Source: DAOUJI01 sp965237875
GTDB lineage: Bacteria; Chloroflexota; Dehalococcoidia; Lucifugimonadales; JAGWBF01
Length of the DNA: 64,000 bases
Assembly (NCBI GenBank): GCA_965237875.1
Contig: CBDEGP010000002.1
Location: 124,001 to 188,000 of the forward strand
Direction: 5' to 3'
The notes under the pieces are model-generated. The model ran no database searches. It was not told the DNA's origin and saw only the letters and a list, made by a program, of their open reading frames with translations. Below, piece by piece: positions 24,311 to 32,215 of the stretch. Made by a program: the position numbers and the translations under genes. How positions within the stretch are numbered: the first letter of the stretch is position 1; each line of letters opens with the position of its first letter.

Positions 24311-25615
24311 ATGGCGCTCAAGGACCTTAGCCACAAAGTAACCAGGCCGGGAATGAGGCCCGGTGACCCTGACGTGGAGATTCCGGTTGCCGATGACTTG
24401 GTTACGGTTCCCGGTGTGCCTCTTCGAGAGGAGGACCTGAACTACTACGGCAGGGAAGAGCCTCTGGACGCGCTTTCCATATTCGAGAGTTCCTCTTTCG
24501 AATGGCTGCGTCCGCTTCGCCGCGCCAAGTCCGATGATTCGATAAGGCAGACGGTGTATTTCGAGAAGATCATGACGCCGTTGGCCAAGTGGATCAAAGA
24601 AAGCGGCGAATTGCAGCCCACCGCCGAACCCACCGGAGAGGACGTGGGCGACCTTATTAAAGCCAAAGCGAGAGAGCTGGGAAACGTGGAGGTGGGTTTT
24701 ACCGCTGTTGACAGACGGTATATCTATCAGAGCAAGATGCCTGACTATGACGCGGAACTGCCCCACGCCATCTGTATCGCCATGGACCAGGACTATGAGA
24801 TGACCTGGAAAACCCCCGGGTTGGCGTCCGAGTGGACCCACGACGACGTCTATGAACGCCAGGGGTCCCTGGCTCAAGAGTTGGTTGCCTACCTGAACTC
24901 CCTGGGCTACAGGGGCCAGGTGTCTCAGCCGTCAGTGGCCTACGGACCCGCGATGCCGCTGTTTGTGCAGGCTGGGCTGGGCCAGGTTGGGGCCAACGGC
25001 ATACTGATGTCTCCCCACATGGGACCTTGGATCAGGCTCCAGACCATATTCACTGACGCTAAACTCACCTATGACCACCCGGTGGACTACGGAATCCACG
25101 CTTTCTGCCAGATATGCCAGGTGTGCACCAACCGCTGCCCGGGCAGGGCCCTTTCCAGAGAAAAGGTCTGGTTCCGCGGCGCACACAAGAACAAGGTCAA
25201 CTTCCGCCGCTGCCAGCCCATGGTGGCCCGGTACTCCAGTTGCGGGGTCTGCCAGCGCGTATGCCCCATCGGCGCATACGGCATGAAGCCTGTCATGGAC
25301 CACTACGTGGACACCGGCGAGGTCCTGGGCAAGGGCACCCACGACCTGGAAGGTTACAGTCTGCCTGGAAAGGGTTACTACGGGCCTGGAGAACTGCCTA
25401 CATTCGACAAGGAGACTTTCAACATGCCCAAGGGCAGGACTGAAGACTGGCTCCTGATAGAGTTCCGCGACAGGCTCATTGAAACCAAGGAAGACGCTTC
25501 CATTGACCGCGACGCCATGTGGGGAGAGTTCCGCGACAAGGTCGAAGAGTCCTTCAACCGGACCTTTGTCTCCGAGATGGCCATGGACACCGGCGGTGAG
25601 TTGGGCGGAGTCTAG
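24311..25615 (+). CDS. Reductive-dehalogenase-like iron-sulfur protein (RdhA/QueG superfamily), no Tat signal
   Basis: This 434-residue protein resembles RdhA in its cobalamin-binding region (PLFVQAGLGQVGANGILMS, a core shared with QueG) and C-terminal double cluster. The clusters are CxxCxxCxxxCP (C266, C269, C272, C276) and C301-x9-C311-x2-C314-x3-C318-P, expected to hold two [4Fe-4S]. Family knowledge gives corrinoid-dependent reductive removal of halogen, or related epoxide chemistry. No twin-arginine signal, no RdhB-type membrane anchor and no maturation genes are present, so a soluble cytoplasmic form like NpRdhA is more likely than a respiratory enzyme. Whether it dehalogenates anything is inference. 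It has a strong promoter and a terminator at 25641-25675. Confidence 0.82.
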   Translation: MALKDLSHKVTRPGMRPGDPDVEIPVADDLVTVPGVPLREEDLNYYGREEPLDALSIFESSSFEWLRPLRRAKSDDSIRQTVYFEKIMTPLAKWIKESGELQPTAEPTGEDVGDLIKAKARELGNVEVGFTAVDRRYIYQSKMPDYDAELPHAICIAMDQDYEMTWKTPGLASEWTHDDVYERQGSLAQELVAYLNSLGYRGQVSQPSVAYGPAMPLFVQAGLGQVGANGILMSPHMGPWIRLQTIFTDAKLTYDHPVDYGIHAFCQICQVCTNRCPGRALSREKVWFRGAHKNKVNFRRCQPMVARYSSCGVCQRVCPIGAYGMKPVMDHYVDTGEVLGKGTHDLEGYSLPGKGYYGPGELPTFDKETFNMPKGRTEDWLLIEFRDRLIETKEDASIDRDAMWGEFRDKVEESFNRTFVSEMAMDTGGELGGV

Positions 25616-25640
25616 AGTCCGCTTCTTTTCGACGGTACGT

Positions 25641-25675
25641 AAAAGGGGCCTCCCTGTCACAGGGGAGGCCCTTTT
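25641..25675 (+). terminator. Intrinsic terminator after the reductive-dehalogenase-like gene
   Basis: A near-perfect hairpin pairs AAAAGGGGCCTCCC (25641-25654) with GGGGAGGCCCTTTT (25662-25675) around a short loop, followed by T-rich sequence. It has A/T tails on both sides and can stop transcription from both the upstream gene and the converging lipoprotein gene. Confidence 0.9.
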
Positions 25676-25701
25676 CTATGCTGTGCATCCTATCGGTGAA
25701 G

Positions 25702-26685
25702 CTAACTCACTGAGTCAAGAGCCGTCTCCAACTCCTCTAGAGTGGCGTAGCCTTCAAACCGGTGTGTGACCACACCCTCCCGGTCGATCACAAATGTCCA
25801 CTCCGGACTGGGGAGGTTCCATTCCGGCACGGTCGGCGAAAGCCGCGCCCGGCTGAGGTCTCCCTGTATCTCATCGGGATTGTCGTAGATGTCCACGTGA
25901 ATGAAGTTGGCCTCACCTTTGCGAATGTCCTTCAGCTGTTGGAGCGTCTCCACCTGCGGCCCGCATACCGCGTTGGTGCAGAATGCGGGGCTGGCCATTA
26001 CGACGATGGTCGGAAGACCGTTGTGCCGGGCGTCGGATATGGTCAACTGATACAAGTCAGGGTCTTGCAGGGACCCTGTGGTGAGTTGATGGAGTCCCTC
26101 CACGTCGTTGACTGTCTTGTTCTTGCTGGACGGAGCCTGCTGCCCCACTCCCACTGCCTCGGTTGTTTCATGGACGGGGAACCTGAGTTCAGCGGTCCTG
26201 GTGGAGCCTTCGATTGTGGGAATGGACATCTCCAGGCGCCATTCACCCACTCGGTCAAACTTCAGCTCCGTTGTGTAGAGGCCGCGAGTCCCGTACGGCC
26301 AGGGATGGTACCCCGCCGTGGCCGTTTCCACAAGCGTTCCCTTTCCTTCCCCTCCGGCCTCTCCTACGAAAAAGCTGGACACCTGTGAGCCGGGGACCTT
26401 TATCGCCTCTTTGGCCGACGCGAGAATGAACCCTACTCGATTGGTCCCCAGCCCTAGGTCTGGCGTGGCGAATATCGCCCACAAGCCGTCCGGAGATACG
26501 GGACCCCTGGTGACTATGAACGCTTCTTCGCTCAGGAGTATGGGTTGTTGTTCCGGGACCTCGGTCGGCGGTTGCTCGGTTGGGGGCAGTTCAGTTGCAA
26601 CTTCCTCTGAAGAGCACGCGCCGGCAAGAACGGAGGCGGCAATCAGGAGCGCGGCGAGGAAGGCTTTCGGTCTGATGCGGTCCAT
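25702..26685 (-). CDS. Thioredoxin-fold lipoprotein with CxxxxC motif
   Basis: This 327-residue predicted lipoprotein has a signal peptide ending at the lipobox LAGAC, with C24 lipidated. A Pro/Thr/Glu-rich tether and a beta-rich middle domain (DGLWAIFATPDLGLGTNRVG to about residue 165, weak similarity to secreted sandwich domains) follow. The C-terminal thioredoxin-like part has FCTNAVCGPQVE where the redox Cys pair is spaced by four residues. DREGVVTHRFEGYATLEEL ends the fold. It could be an extracytoplasmic disulfide or peroxide-handling protein. The next gene upstream (8-bp gap) is another redox lipoprotein, so the two likely act together. Confidence 0.83.
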   Translation of the reverse strand: MDRIRPKAFLAALLIAASVLAGACSSEEVATELPPTEQPPTEVPEQQPILLSEEAFIVTRGPVSPDGLWAIFATPDLGLGTNRVGFILASAKEAIKVPGSQVSSFFVGEAGGEGKGTLVETATAGYHPWPYGTRGLYTTELKFDRVGEWRLEMSIPTIEGSTRTAELRFPVHETTEAVGVGQQAPSSKNKTVNDVEGLHQLTTGSLQDPDLYQLTISDARHNGLPTIVVMASPAFCTNAVCGPQVETLQQLKDIRKGEANFIHVDIYDNPDEIQGDLSRARLSPTVPEWNLPSPEWTFVIDREGVVTHRFEGYATLEELETALDSVS

Positions 26686-26693
26686 GGTGGACG

Positions 26694-27941
26694 TTATATG
26701 CCCGCCTCATAGATGCCGAATGTGTAAGCGAATATGGCGAGGCCCAGGGCATTGGAACTGAGCTTGAGGTCATGTGAACCGTATTCGTCCGCCTCGATAA
26801 CGGCGTACATCCGCGGCTCATCCACGTTGACGTAGCTCTGTCCGTCCTCGTCGAATACCACGTCGGCCCCTTTGTTGGACTCGGTGAGCGGGGCGTCGTC
26901 CAGCGTGACCAGCACTTTGGCGGTCTCATTATCTGCCCTGGGTTTGAAGACTACGTTGACGCTCTTGGAGTTGAAGCGCAGGAACACGGAGTCCTCATAC
27001 TCAGCGGTTTCGCGGGAATGGACAACCTCCTCTTTCCCTGCATACCACTCGCCAATCAGGTACAGCATATCCTCTCTATAGGTTCCCGGGTCGGTGTATG
27101 TCATAACCATGTCTTGTGAGGAGTAGTATTCAGCGTTGGCGATGTACCCGCCGAAACCATATAGGGCGTCCCTGAACCCCCGGTCCCATCCTGCGTAAAG
27201 CTCCCTGGTGACGCCCGTCCCACGGTCCAAGAACGCCTGGTCCCGTTTCTGGTCGGTCGGCAGGTCGATGGCTACGTCGGACAGGTCCGTCCCGGACTCT
27301 TCCAGGAGACGCCGGATTGTCTCCTCGGTTTCAGCGTATGCGCCTTCCCCGAAATGGGTGTATCGGACAACGCCGTTCTGGTCAATTAGATATTTGGCGG
27401 GCCAGTAGCGGTTTTCGTATGCGCTCCAGGTCCCGTAGTTGTTGTCCAAAGCGACAGCCCAGCCGATGCCGAACTCGTCCACTGCTTTCTTTACATTCCC
27501 AATGTCCTTCTCGAACTCGAACTCGGGCGTGTGAATTCCGATCATCACCAGGCCGTGGTCGGCGTATTTTTCATGCCATTGTAGAAGGTAGGGCAAGGTG
27601 CGGATGCAGTTGACGCAGGTGTAGGTCCAGAAGTCTATCAGCACCACCTGGCCTCTGAGCTCGCTGATCTTCAGAGGGTCTGAGTTTATCCAGGCTTCTA
27701 TCTGGGTGATCTCTGCGGCTTGGGGGCCCAACTTGGACGAGTCAAACGTCGGGGTCGGGACCGGGGTCGGAGCTATGGTGGGCTGGGCCGTCGGCGGGTC
27801 TGACGCCGTTTCAGGGGTTGACCCGGCTGTGGGCGCCGCCGGCGCTTTGGTTGGCTCAGGCGTCGGCGTGGACTCTCTGCCTCCACAGGCCGTTGCAGCC
27901 AGGATTGTGATGAGCATTGCTGAAAGAAGAATTTTAATCAT
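26694..27941 (-). CDS. DipZ/TlpA-like thioredoxin lipoprotein
   Basis: This 415-residue lipoprotein starts at ATG 27941, giving a compact signal peptide with lipobox ATAC (C19); an upstream TTG would add seven residues. After a Thr/Pro-rich tether comes a TlpA-type thioredoxin domain with active site FWTYTCVNCIRTLPYL. Segments GIHTPEFEFEKDI and WPAKYLIDQNGVVRYTHFGE are typical of the soluble part of DipZ. A C-terminal beta-sandwich (NVVFKPRADNETAKVLVTLD) matches the DipZ C-terminal carbohydrate-binding-like domain. No CcdA-like membrane domain is fused, unlike mycobacterial DipZ. It is inferred to transfer electrons outside the membrane. Confidence 0.88.
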   Translation of the reverse strand: MIKILLSAMLITILAATACGGRESTPTPEPTKAPAAPTAGSTPETASDPPTAQPTIAPTPVPTPTFDSSKLGPQAAEITQIEAWINSDPLKISELRGQVVLIDFWTYTCVNCIRTLPYLLQWHEKYADHGLVMIGIHTPEFEFEKDIGNVKKAVDEFGIGWAVALDNNYGTWSAYENRYWPAKYLIDQNGVVRYTHFGEGAYAETEETIRRLLEESGTDLSDVAIDLPTDQKRDQAFLDRGTGVTRELYAGWDRGFRDALYGFGGYIANAEYYSSQDMVMTYTDPGTYREDMLYLIGEWYAGKEEVVHSRETAEYEDSVFLRFNSKSVNVVFKPRADNETAKVLVTLDDAPLTESNKGADVVFDEDGQSYVNVDEPRMYAVIEADEYGSHDLKLSSNALGLAIFAYTFGIYEAGI

Positions 27942-28010
27942 ATCAATATAATCATACGCCAATTGTACGCTACTGGATTACATTGGTTCTCGGTTCATCG
28001 AAAAAAGTCA

Positions 28011-28039
28011 TTGACTTCGTTGCCGCCCATGTCTATCTT
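28011..28039 (+). promoter_or_regulatory. Predicted promoter of ogt, giving a near-leaderless mRNA
   Basis: -35 TTGACT (28011-28016), 17-bp spacer, -10 TATCTT (28034-28039). The expected start, 28045-28047, is within a few bases of the ATG at 28049, so the message would be leaderless or nearly so; no Shine-Dalgarno is visible. Confidence 0.6.
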
Positions 28040-28048
28040 TAAGGCGCC

Positions 28049-28570
28049 ATGACAAAAGTCTACTACGACGTGAAGGAAACTCCCATAGGTTGGGCTGCAG
28101 GGTTGGCGTCGGAGAAGGGCCTCCGACGGCTCAGCTTTCGGAGGTCTGCGTGTGAAGCGGTCGAGGAACTGGAACTAGACCTCCCGGAAGCCGAGACCTG
28201 CCCTGAAGCGCTGGCGGGGTTGTGGAGCTCCCTTGATCGTTACTTTGACGGACGCCCGGACGCCTTCTCCAGCCTGGCCCTTGACCTGGAGGGCGCCCCG
28301 CCCTTCCACAAGGCCGCTTGGGCGGCATGCCGCACCATTCCCGTGGGGGAGACCCGAAGTTACGGATGGTTGGCGGCGGAGGCCGGAAGGCCCGCCGCTT
28401 CGCGGGCCGCCGGGCAGGCTATGGCCAGAAACAAGCTGGCCGTTGTGATACCCTGCCATCGAATAGTCGCCAGCAATGGGGCGCTGCACGGGTACGGCGG
28501 CGGATTGGACCAAAAGGCGGCGCTTTTGGAAATGGAGCGGCGTCATGCGCTCAAGGCCGCCGGTTCCTAG
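28049..28570 (+). CDS. ogt: Methylated-DNA--protein-cysteine S-methyltransferase
   Basis: This 173-residue suicide repair protein removes O6-alkyl groups from guanine by transfer to its own Cys. The active-site motif is VIPCHRIVASNGALHGYGGG with the reactive Cys in PCHR. The N-terminal half is the weakly conserved RNase H-like domain and the C-terminal half carries the winged helix (GETRSYGWLAAEAGRPAASR). The length is standard. It converges with dnaE, overlapping by four bases (28567-28570). Confidence 0.95.
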   Translation: MTKVYYDVKETPIGWAAGLASEKGLRRLSFRRSACEAVEELELDLPEAETCPEALAGLWSSLDRYFDGRPDAFSSLALDLEGAPPFHKAAWAACRTIPVGETRSYGWLAAEAGRPAASRAAGQAMARNKLAVVIPCHRIVASNGALHGYGGGLDQKAALLEMERRHALKAAGS

Positions 28571-31500
28571 GGGACGGGCAGGTCCGCCCTAACTGAGCCT
28601 TCACCCAGCAACGACTCCAGTCTGGTGCAGAGTTCGGCCTCGTAGCCGATGGTGACCACCGGCAGTTCCATGACCACTCTCTTGCCTTGGGTTGATATCT
28701 CCAGTTGGACACGATCATTGCCCGGGTATTCCAGCATAGTCCGTATGGCCTCACGGAGTACATGGGTGTCCTCTTCGGCATTGTCCGACTCGGTCATGGA
28801 CACCAGGACCAGGGTCCCGCGACCATTCCCGTTTGAGGCGCCGTTTCCATTGGATTTGCGGGTGGGGCCCGCGTAATCTTGGGCATTGTCTTGAGCGATG
28901 GGTTGTTCAGTCTGCAGCTCCGGGTCTCCTTTCGGTGCGTTTTCTGTTGGATTCATAGTGAACTGCTCAGCGTTGTAGCAATGGATGGAAACCTCATCCC
29001 CCCGGGCCTTGGCCCTTCCGCTTACGAGAAGAAGTGTGCCCTCCTCCCAGAGAGAGCTTGTCTTTTCGAGCACGTCGGGCCATGCAATCACCTCCACCCT
29101 GCCGTAGACCAGGTCCAGGGAGGCAACGGCGAAGGCCCGCTGGTCTTTGGTGTAGCGCTTGGACACCGATGAGACCTGACCCAATACCTTGATGTTCTGA
29201 CCGTCGATTTCCAGGTCCAGCTTATCCTGGGAGGTGATGATGTCGTCTCCCTGGACATTGACGGCGGCTTTCCAAGGGTTCTCGGTCAGCGGGACTCCGA
29301 GGAGCTCTCGCTCCCAGGCCACCTTCTCGCTGGGCTGCACGTCGTCTCCGCTGATGTTGATGGTCAACGCCGTGCCAACCGCCTCCATCTCAGGGTGTGC
29401 GTCAAACAGACTGGACTGCCCGGCGGCCTTCCTGCTGGACTCGGTTTGGGAAAGGGAGAGAATCTGGTCCATGGAGTTCAGGACCGCTCCCCGATTTCCC
29501 AAGCTCTCGAAGGCCCCTACTTTAATCAAGCTCTCGAGGGTCCGGCGGTTTAGGCCCCGTAAGTCCGCCCTTCCGCAAAAGTCGTCTATGGACTCGTAGA
29601 CGCCTCCTATAGACCTCTCTTCCACAATGGGTCTGACGGCTCCCTCGCCGACGTTTTTGATTGCGGCCAGTCCGAAACTCAGGCCGGGAACGCCCTTGCC
29701 GTCTTTGGTGATGGAGAAGTGGACTCCGCTGGTGTTGACGTCGGGGAGAAGAACGGGAATTCCCATGCGGAAGCACTCGCTCACGGCGTTGGCAGTTCGT
29801 TCCGGGTGGTCGAGGCGGGAATTCAGCACAGAAGCCATATACTCCAGGGGATAGTTGGCCTTGAAATACCCCGTCCAGTAGGAGATGAGGGCGTAGCTTA
29901 CGCTGTGGGCTTTGTTGAATGCGTATCCTGCGAAGGGCTCAATCAGGTTGAAGACATCCTGGGCCAAGTCCTCACTGAAACCTTTGCTCATGGCCCCGGC
30001 CACGAAGCGCGCCCTCTCCTGGCCCATGAGTTCAGGTATCTTCTTACCCATCGCCTTACGGACAATGTCGGCCTGCCCAAGTGAATATCCGGCAAAAGCT
30101 TGCAGGATCAACAGGACCTGGTCCTGGTAGACGATGACCCCGTGGGTCTCCTCCAGAATGTCCTTCATGCTGGCGTGTGGGTACTTGACCGTCGCCCGGC
30201 CGTGCTTCGCATTGATGAAGGTGGTGATGTGCTCCATAGGACCTGGGCGGTACAGGGCTATCATGGCCGAGATGTCCGCCAGGCAGGAGGGCTTCAGTTC
30301 CCTGATATAGCGCTGCATTCCGGCGCTCTCCAGTTGGAACACGTCGGAGGTGTTTCCCGAGGAAAGAAGCTCGAAAGTCTTCTGGTCATCCAACGGGAGT
30401 CTGTAGAGGTCGATCTTGATTCCCCGGGTCTCCTCGACCATCTTCACGGCCCGGTCCAGGATAGTGAGGTTGGTGAGGCCCAGGAAGTCGATCTTCAGCA
30501 GCCCCAGCTTGGCCACCGGGTCCATGGCGTACTGTGTCATGGCCAAAGAACCGGGGCTGTCTCCGCGCACAGCCCTTTGCAGGGGCAGGTATTCGGTGAG
30601 AGGCTCGCTGGCTATCACCACGCCGGCTGCATGGGTGCTGGCGTGGTGGACGGTCCCTTCCAAGGCCATGGCCGTCTCTACCAGCTTTCCTATGGCCTCG
30701 TCAGATTCTCGCAGCTCTCTGAGCTCGGGGGTGGCGGCCAAGGCATCCTCAAGGGTGCGGGCTTTGAAAGGCACGAGGCGGGCCACCCGGTCAACGTCGG
30801 CGTAGGTCATTCCGAGGCTGCGCCCCACGTCCCTCAGGGACGCTTTCGCTCCCAGGGTGCCGAATGTGATGATCTGGGCGACCCGGTCCTGTCCGTACCG
30901 TTCGGTGACGTAAGCCAGGACCTCGTCCCGCCGGTCATCCTGGAAGTCCATGTCTATGTCCGGCATCTCCTTGCGCTCGATGTTCAAGAAGCGCTCGAAG
31001 ACCAGCCGGTGTTCCAGGGGGTCCACCTGAGTTACGCCGAGGCAGTAGAGGACCAGGCTGGCGGCGGCGCTTCCTCTGACTCCCAGCACCAGCTGTTTTT
31101 CGCGCACGAAGGATATGATGTCCCAGACCACCAGAAAGTAGTTGGCGAATCGGGTCTGCTTGATCACGTCCAGCTCGTACTCCAACCGCTGGACAGCCTC
31201 GTCGGTGGGACGGGGATAGAGGGCCTTGAAACCGTCCCAGGATATTTTGGCAAGGTACTCGTCGGGAGTCACCTCGTCGGGGACCGGGTAGGTGGGCAGG
31301 TGCAACTCCCCCATGGACAGGGTCACGTTGCACAAGTCGGCGACGCGTCCGGCGTTCTCAATAGCCTCCGGGAAATCAGGGAAGTCAGCGGCCATTTCCT
31401 CGCCGCTCTTGAGGTAGTAAGAGTCGTCCTCCATTTTGAGACGCTTTTCATCATTGACGGTTGTGCCGGTGTGGATGCAGATGAGAATGTCCTGGAGGGA

Positions 31501-32139
31501 GGCGTCTTCCTTATCGACATAATGGCAGTCGTTGGTCACGACCAGCGGGATGTCCAGCTTACTGCTCATGTCCACCAGGGCGTCGTTGATGGCCGGCAGT
31601 TCGGCGATATGCTCATGGCGTTGCAATTCCAGGAAGAACCCGTCGGGCCCCAGCAGGTCCTTGTACCAGAGGGCCGCCTTTTCGGCGTCCTCGATGCGTC
31701 CTTCGGCTATGCACCTGGGAACTTCAGCCGTGGGACATCCAGACAATATGATGAGTCCCTCGTGGCATTGCTCGAACAGCTCTTTGTCAATCCGAGGCCG
31801 GTAGTACTGGCCCTCCATGTGGGCGGAGGTCACCAGCTTGATCAGGTTCTTATAGCCCTGATTGTTCTTGGCCAGCGCCGTCATGTGGTGCGGGCTCCGC
31901 TCGGATGGACCGCGTTCATGGCGGCTGTTGTGAGCGACGTAAAGTTCACAGCCTATGATGGGCTTGATGCCGGCTTCTTTGCAGGCCGTGTAAAACTCCA
32001 CCGCCCCATAGAGCGCACCGTGGTCGGTGATCGCGAGAGAGGCCATGCCCAATTCTTTAGCCCGGGCCACCAGCTTGTGGATGCGGCTTACGCCGTCGAG
32101 AAGACTGTATTCGGTATGGACGTGAAGGTGTGTGAACAT
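28567..32139 (-). CDS. dnaE: DNA polymerase III subunit alpha
   Basis: This 1190-residue replicative polymerase (C-family) has an N-terminal PHP domain (HLHVHTEYSLLDGVSRI), the catalytic palm with the Asp pair PDIDMDFQDDRRDEV, a helix-hairpin-helix region and an OB-fold (LEIDGQNIKVLGQVSSVSKR). A Gly/Asn-rich linker (RKSNGNGASNGNGRGT) precedes a poorly conserved C-terminal tail. PHP His ligands look intact, consistent with intrinsic proofreading potential. It is downstream of polA on the same strand with 76 bp between, so the two polymerases may be co-transcribed. ATG 32139. Confidence 0.97.
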   Translation of the reverse strand: MFTHLHVHTEYSLLDGVSRIHKLVARAKELGMASLAITDHGALYGAVEFYTACKEAGIKPIIGCELYVAHNSRHERGPSERSPHHMTALAKNNQGYKNLIKLVTSAHMEGQYYRPRIDKELFEQCHEGLIILSGCPTAEVPRCIAEGRIEDAEKAALWYKDLLGPDGFFLELQRHEHIAELPAINDALVDMSSKLDIPLVVTNDCHYVDKEDASLQDILICIHTGTTVNDEKRLKMEDDSYYLKSGEEMAADFPDFPEAIENAGRVADLCNVTLSMGELHLPTYPVPDEVTPDEYLAKISWDGFKALYPRPTDEAVQRLEYELDVIKQTRFANYFLVVWDIISFVREKQLVLGVRGSAAASLVLYCLGVTQVDPLEHRLVFERFLNIERKEMPDIDMDFQDDRRDEVLAYVTERYGQDRVAQIITFGTLGAKASLRDVGRSLGMTYADVDRVARLVPFKARTLEDALAATPELRELRESDEAIGKLVETAMALEGTVHHASTHAAGVVIASEPLTEYLPLQRAVRGDSPGSLAMTQYAMDPVAKLGLLKIDFLGLTNLTILDRAVKMVEETRGIKIDLYRLPLDDQKTFELLSSGNTSDVFQLESAGMQRYIRELKPSCLADISAMIALYRPGPMEHITTFINAKHGRATVKYPHASMKDILEETHGVIVYQDQVLLILQAFAGYSLGQADIVRKAMGKKIPELMGQERARFVAGAMSKGFSEDLAQDVFNLIEPFAGYAFNKAHSVSYALISYWTGYFKANYPLEYMASVLNSRLDHPERTANAVSECFRMGIPVLLPDVNTSGVHFSITKDGKGVPGLSFGLAAIKNVGEGAVRPIVEERSIGGVYESIDDFCGRADLRGLNRRTLESLIKVGAFESLGNRGAVLNSMDQILSLSQTESSRKAAGQSSLFDAHPEMEAVGTALTINISGDDVQPSEKVAWERELLGVPLTENPWKAAVNVQGDDIITSQDKLDLEIDGQNIKVLGQVSSVSKRYTKDQRAFAVASLDLVYGRVEVIAWPDVLEKTSSLWEEGTLLLVSGRAKARGDEVSIHCYNAEQFTMNPTENAPKGDPELQTEQPIAQDNAQDYAGPTRKSNGNGASNGNGRGTLVLVSMTESDNAEEDTHVLREAIRTMLEYPGNDRVQLEISTQGKRVVMELPVVTIGYEAELCTRLESLLGEGSVRADLPVP

Positions 32140-32215
32140 GGGTGGAGAAAGGATAAGGCAGCCCCAGAACGGGATGTCAAGGCTGTTTCAACGGATTCCA
32201 GGGGAATCTGCTGGA

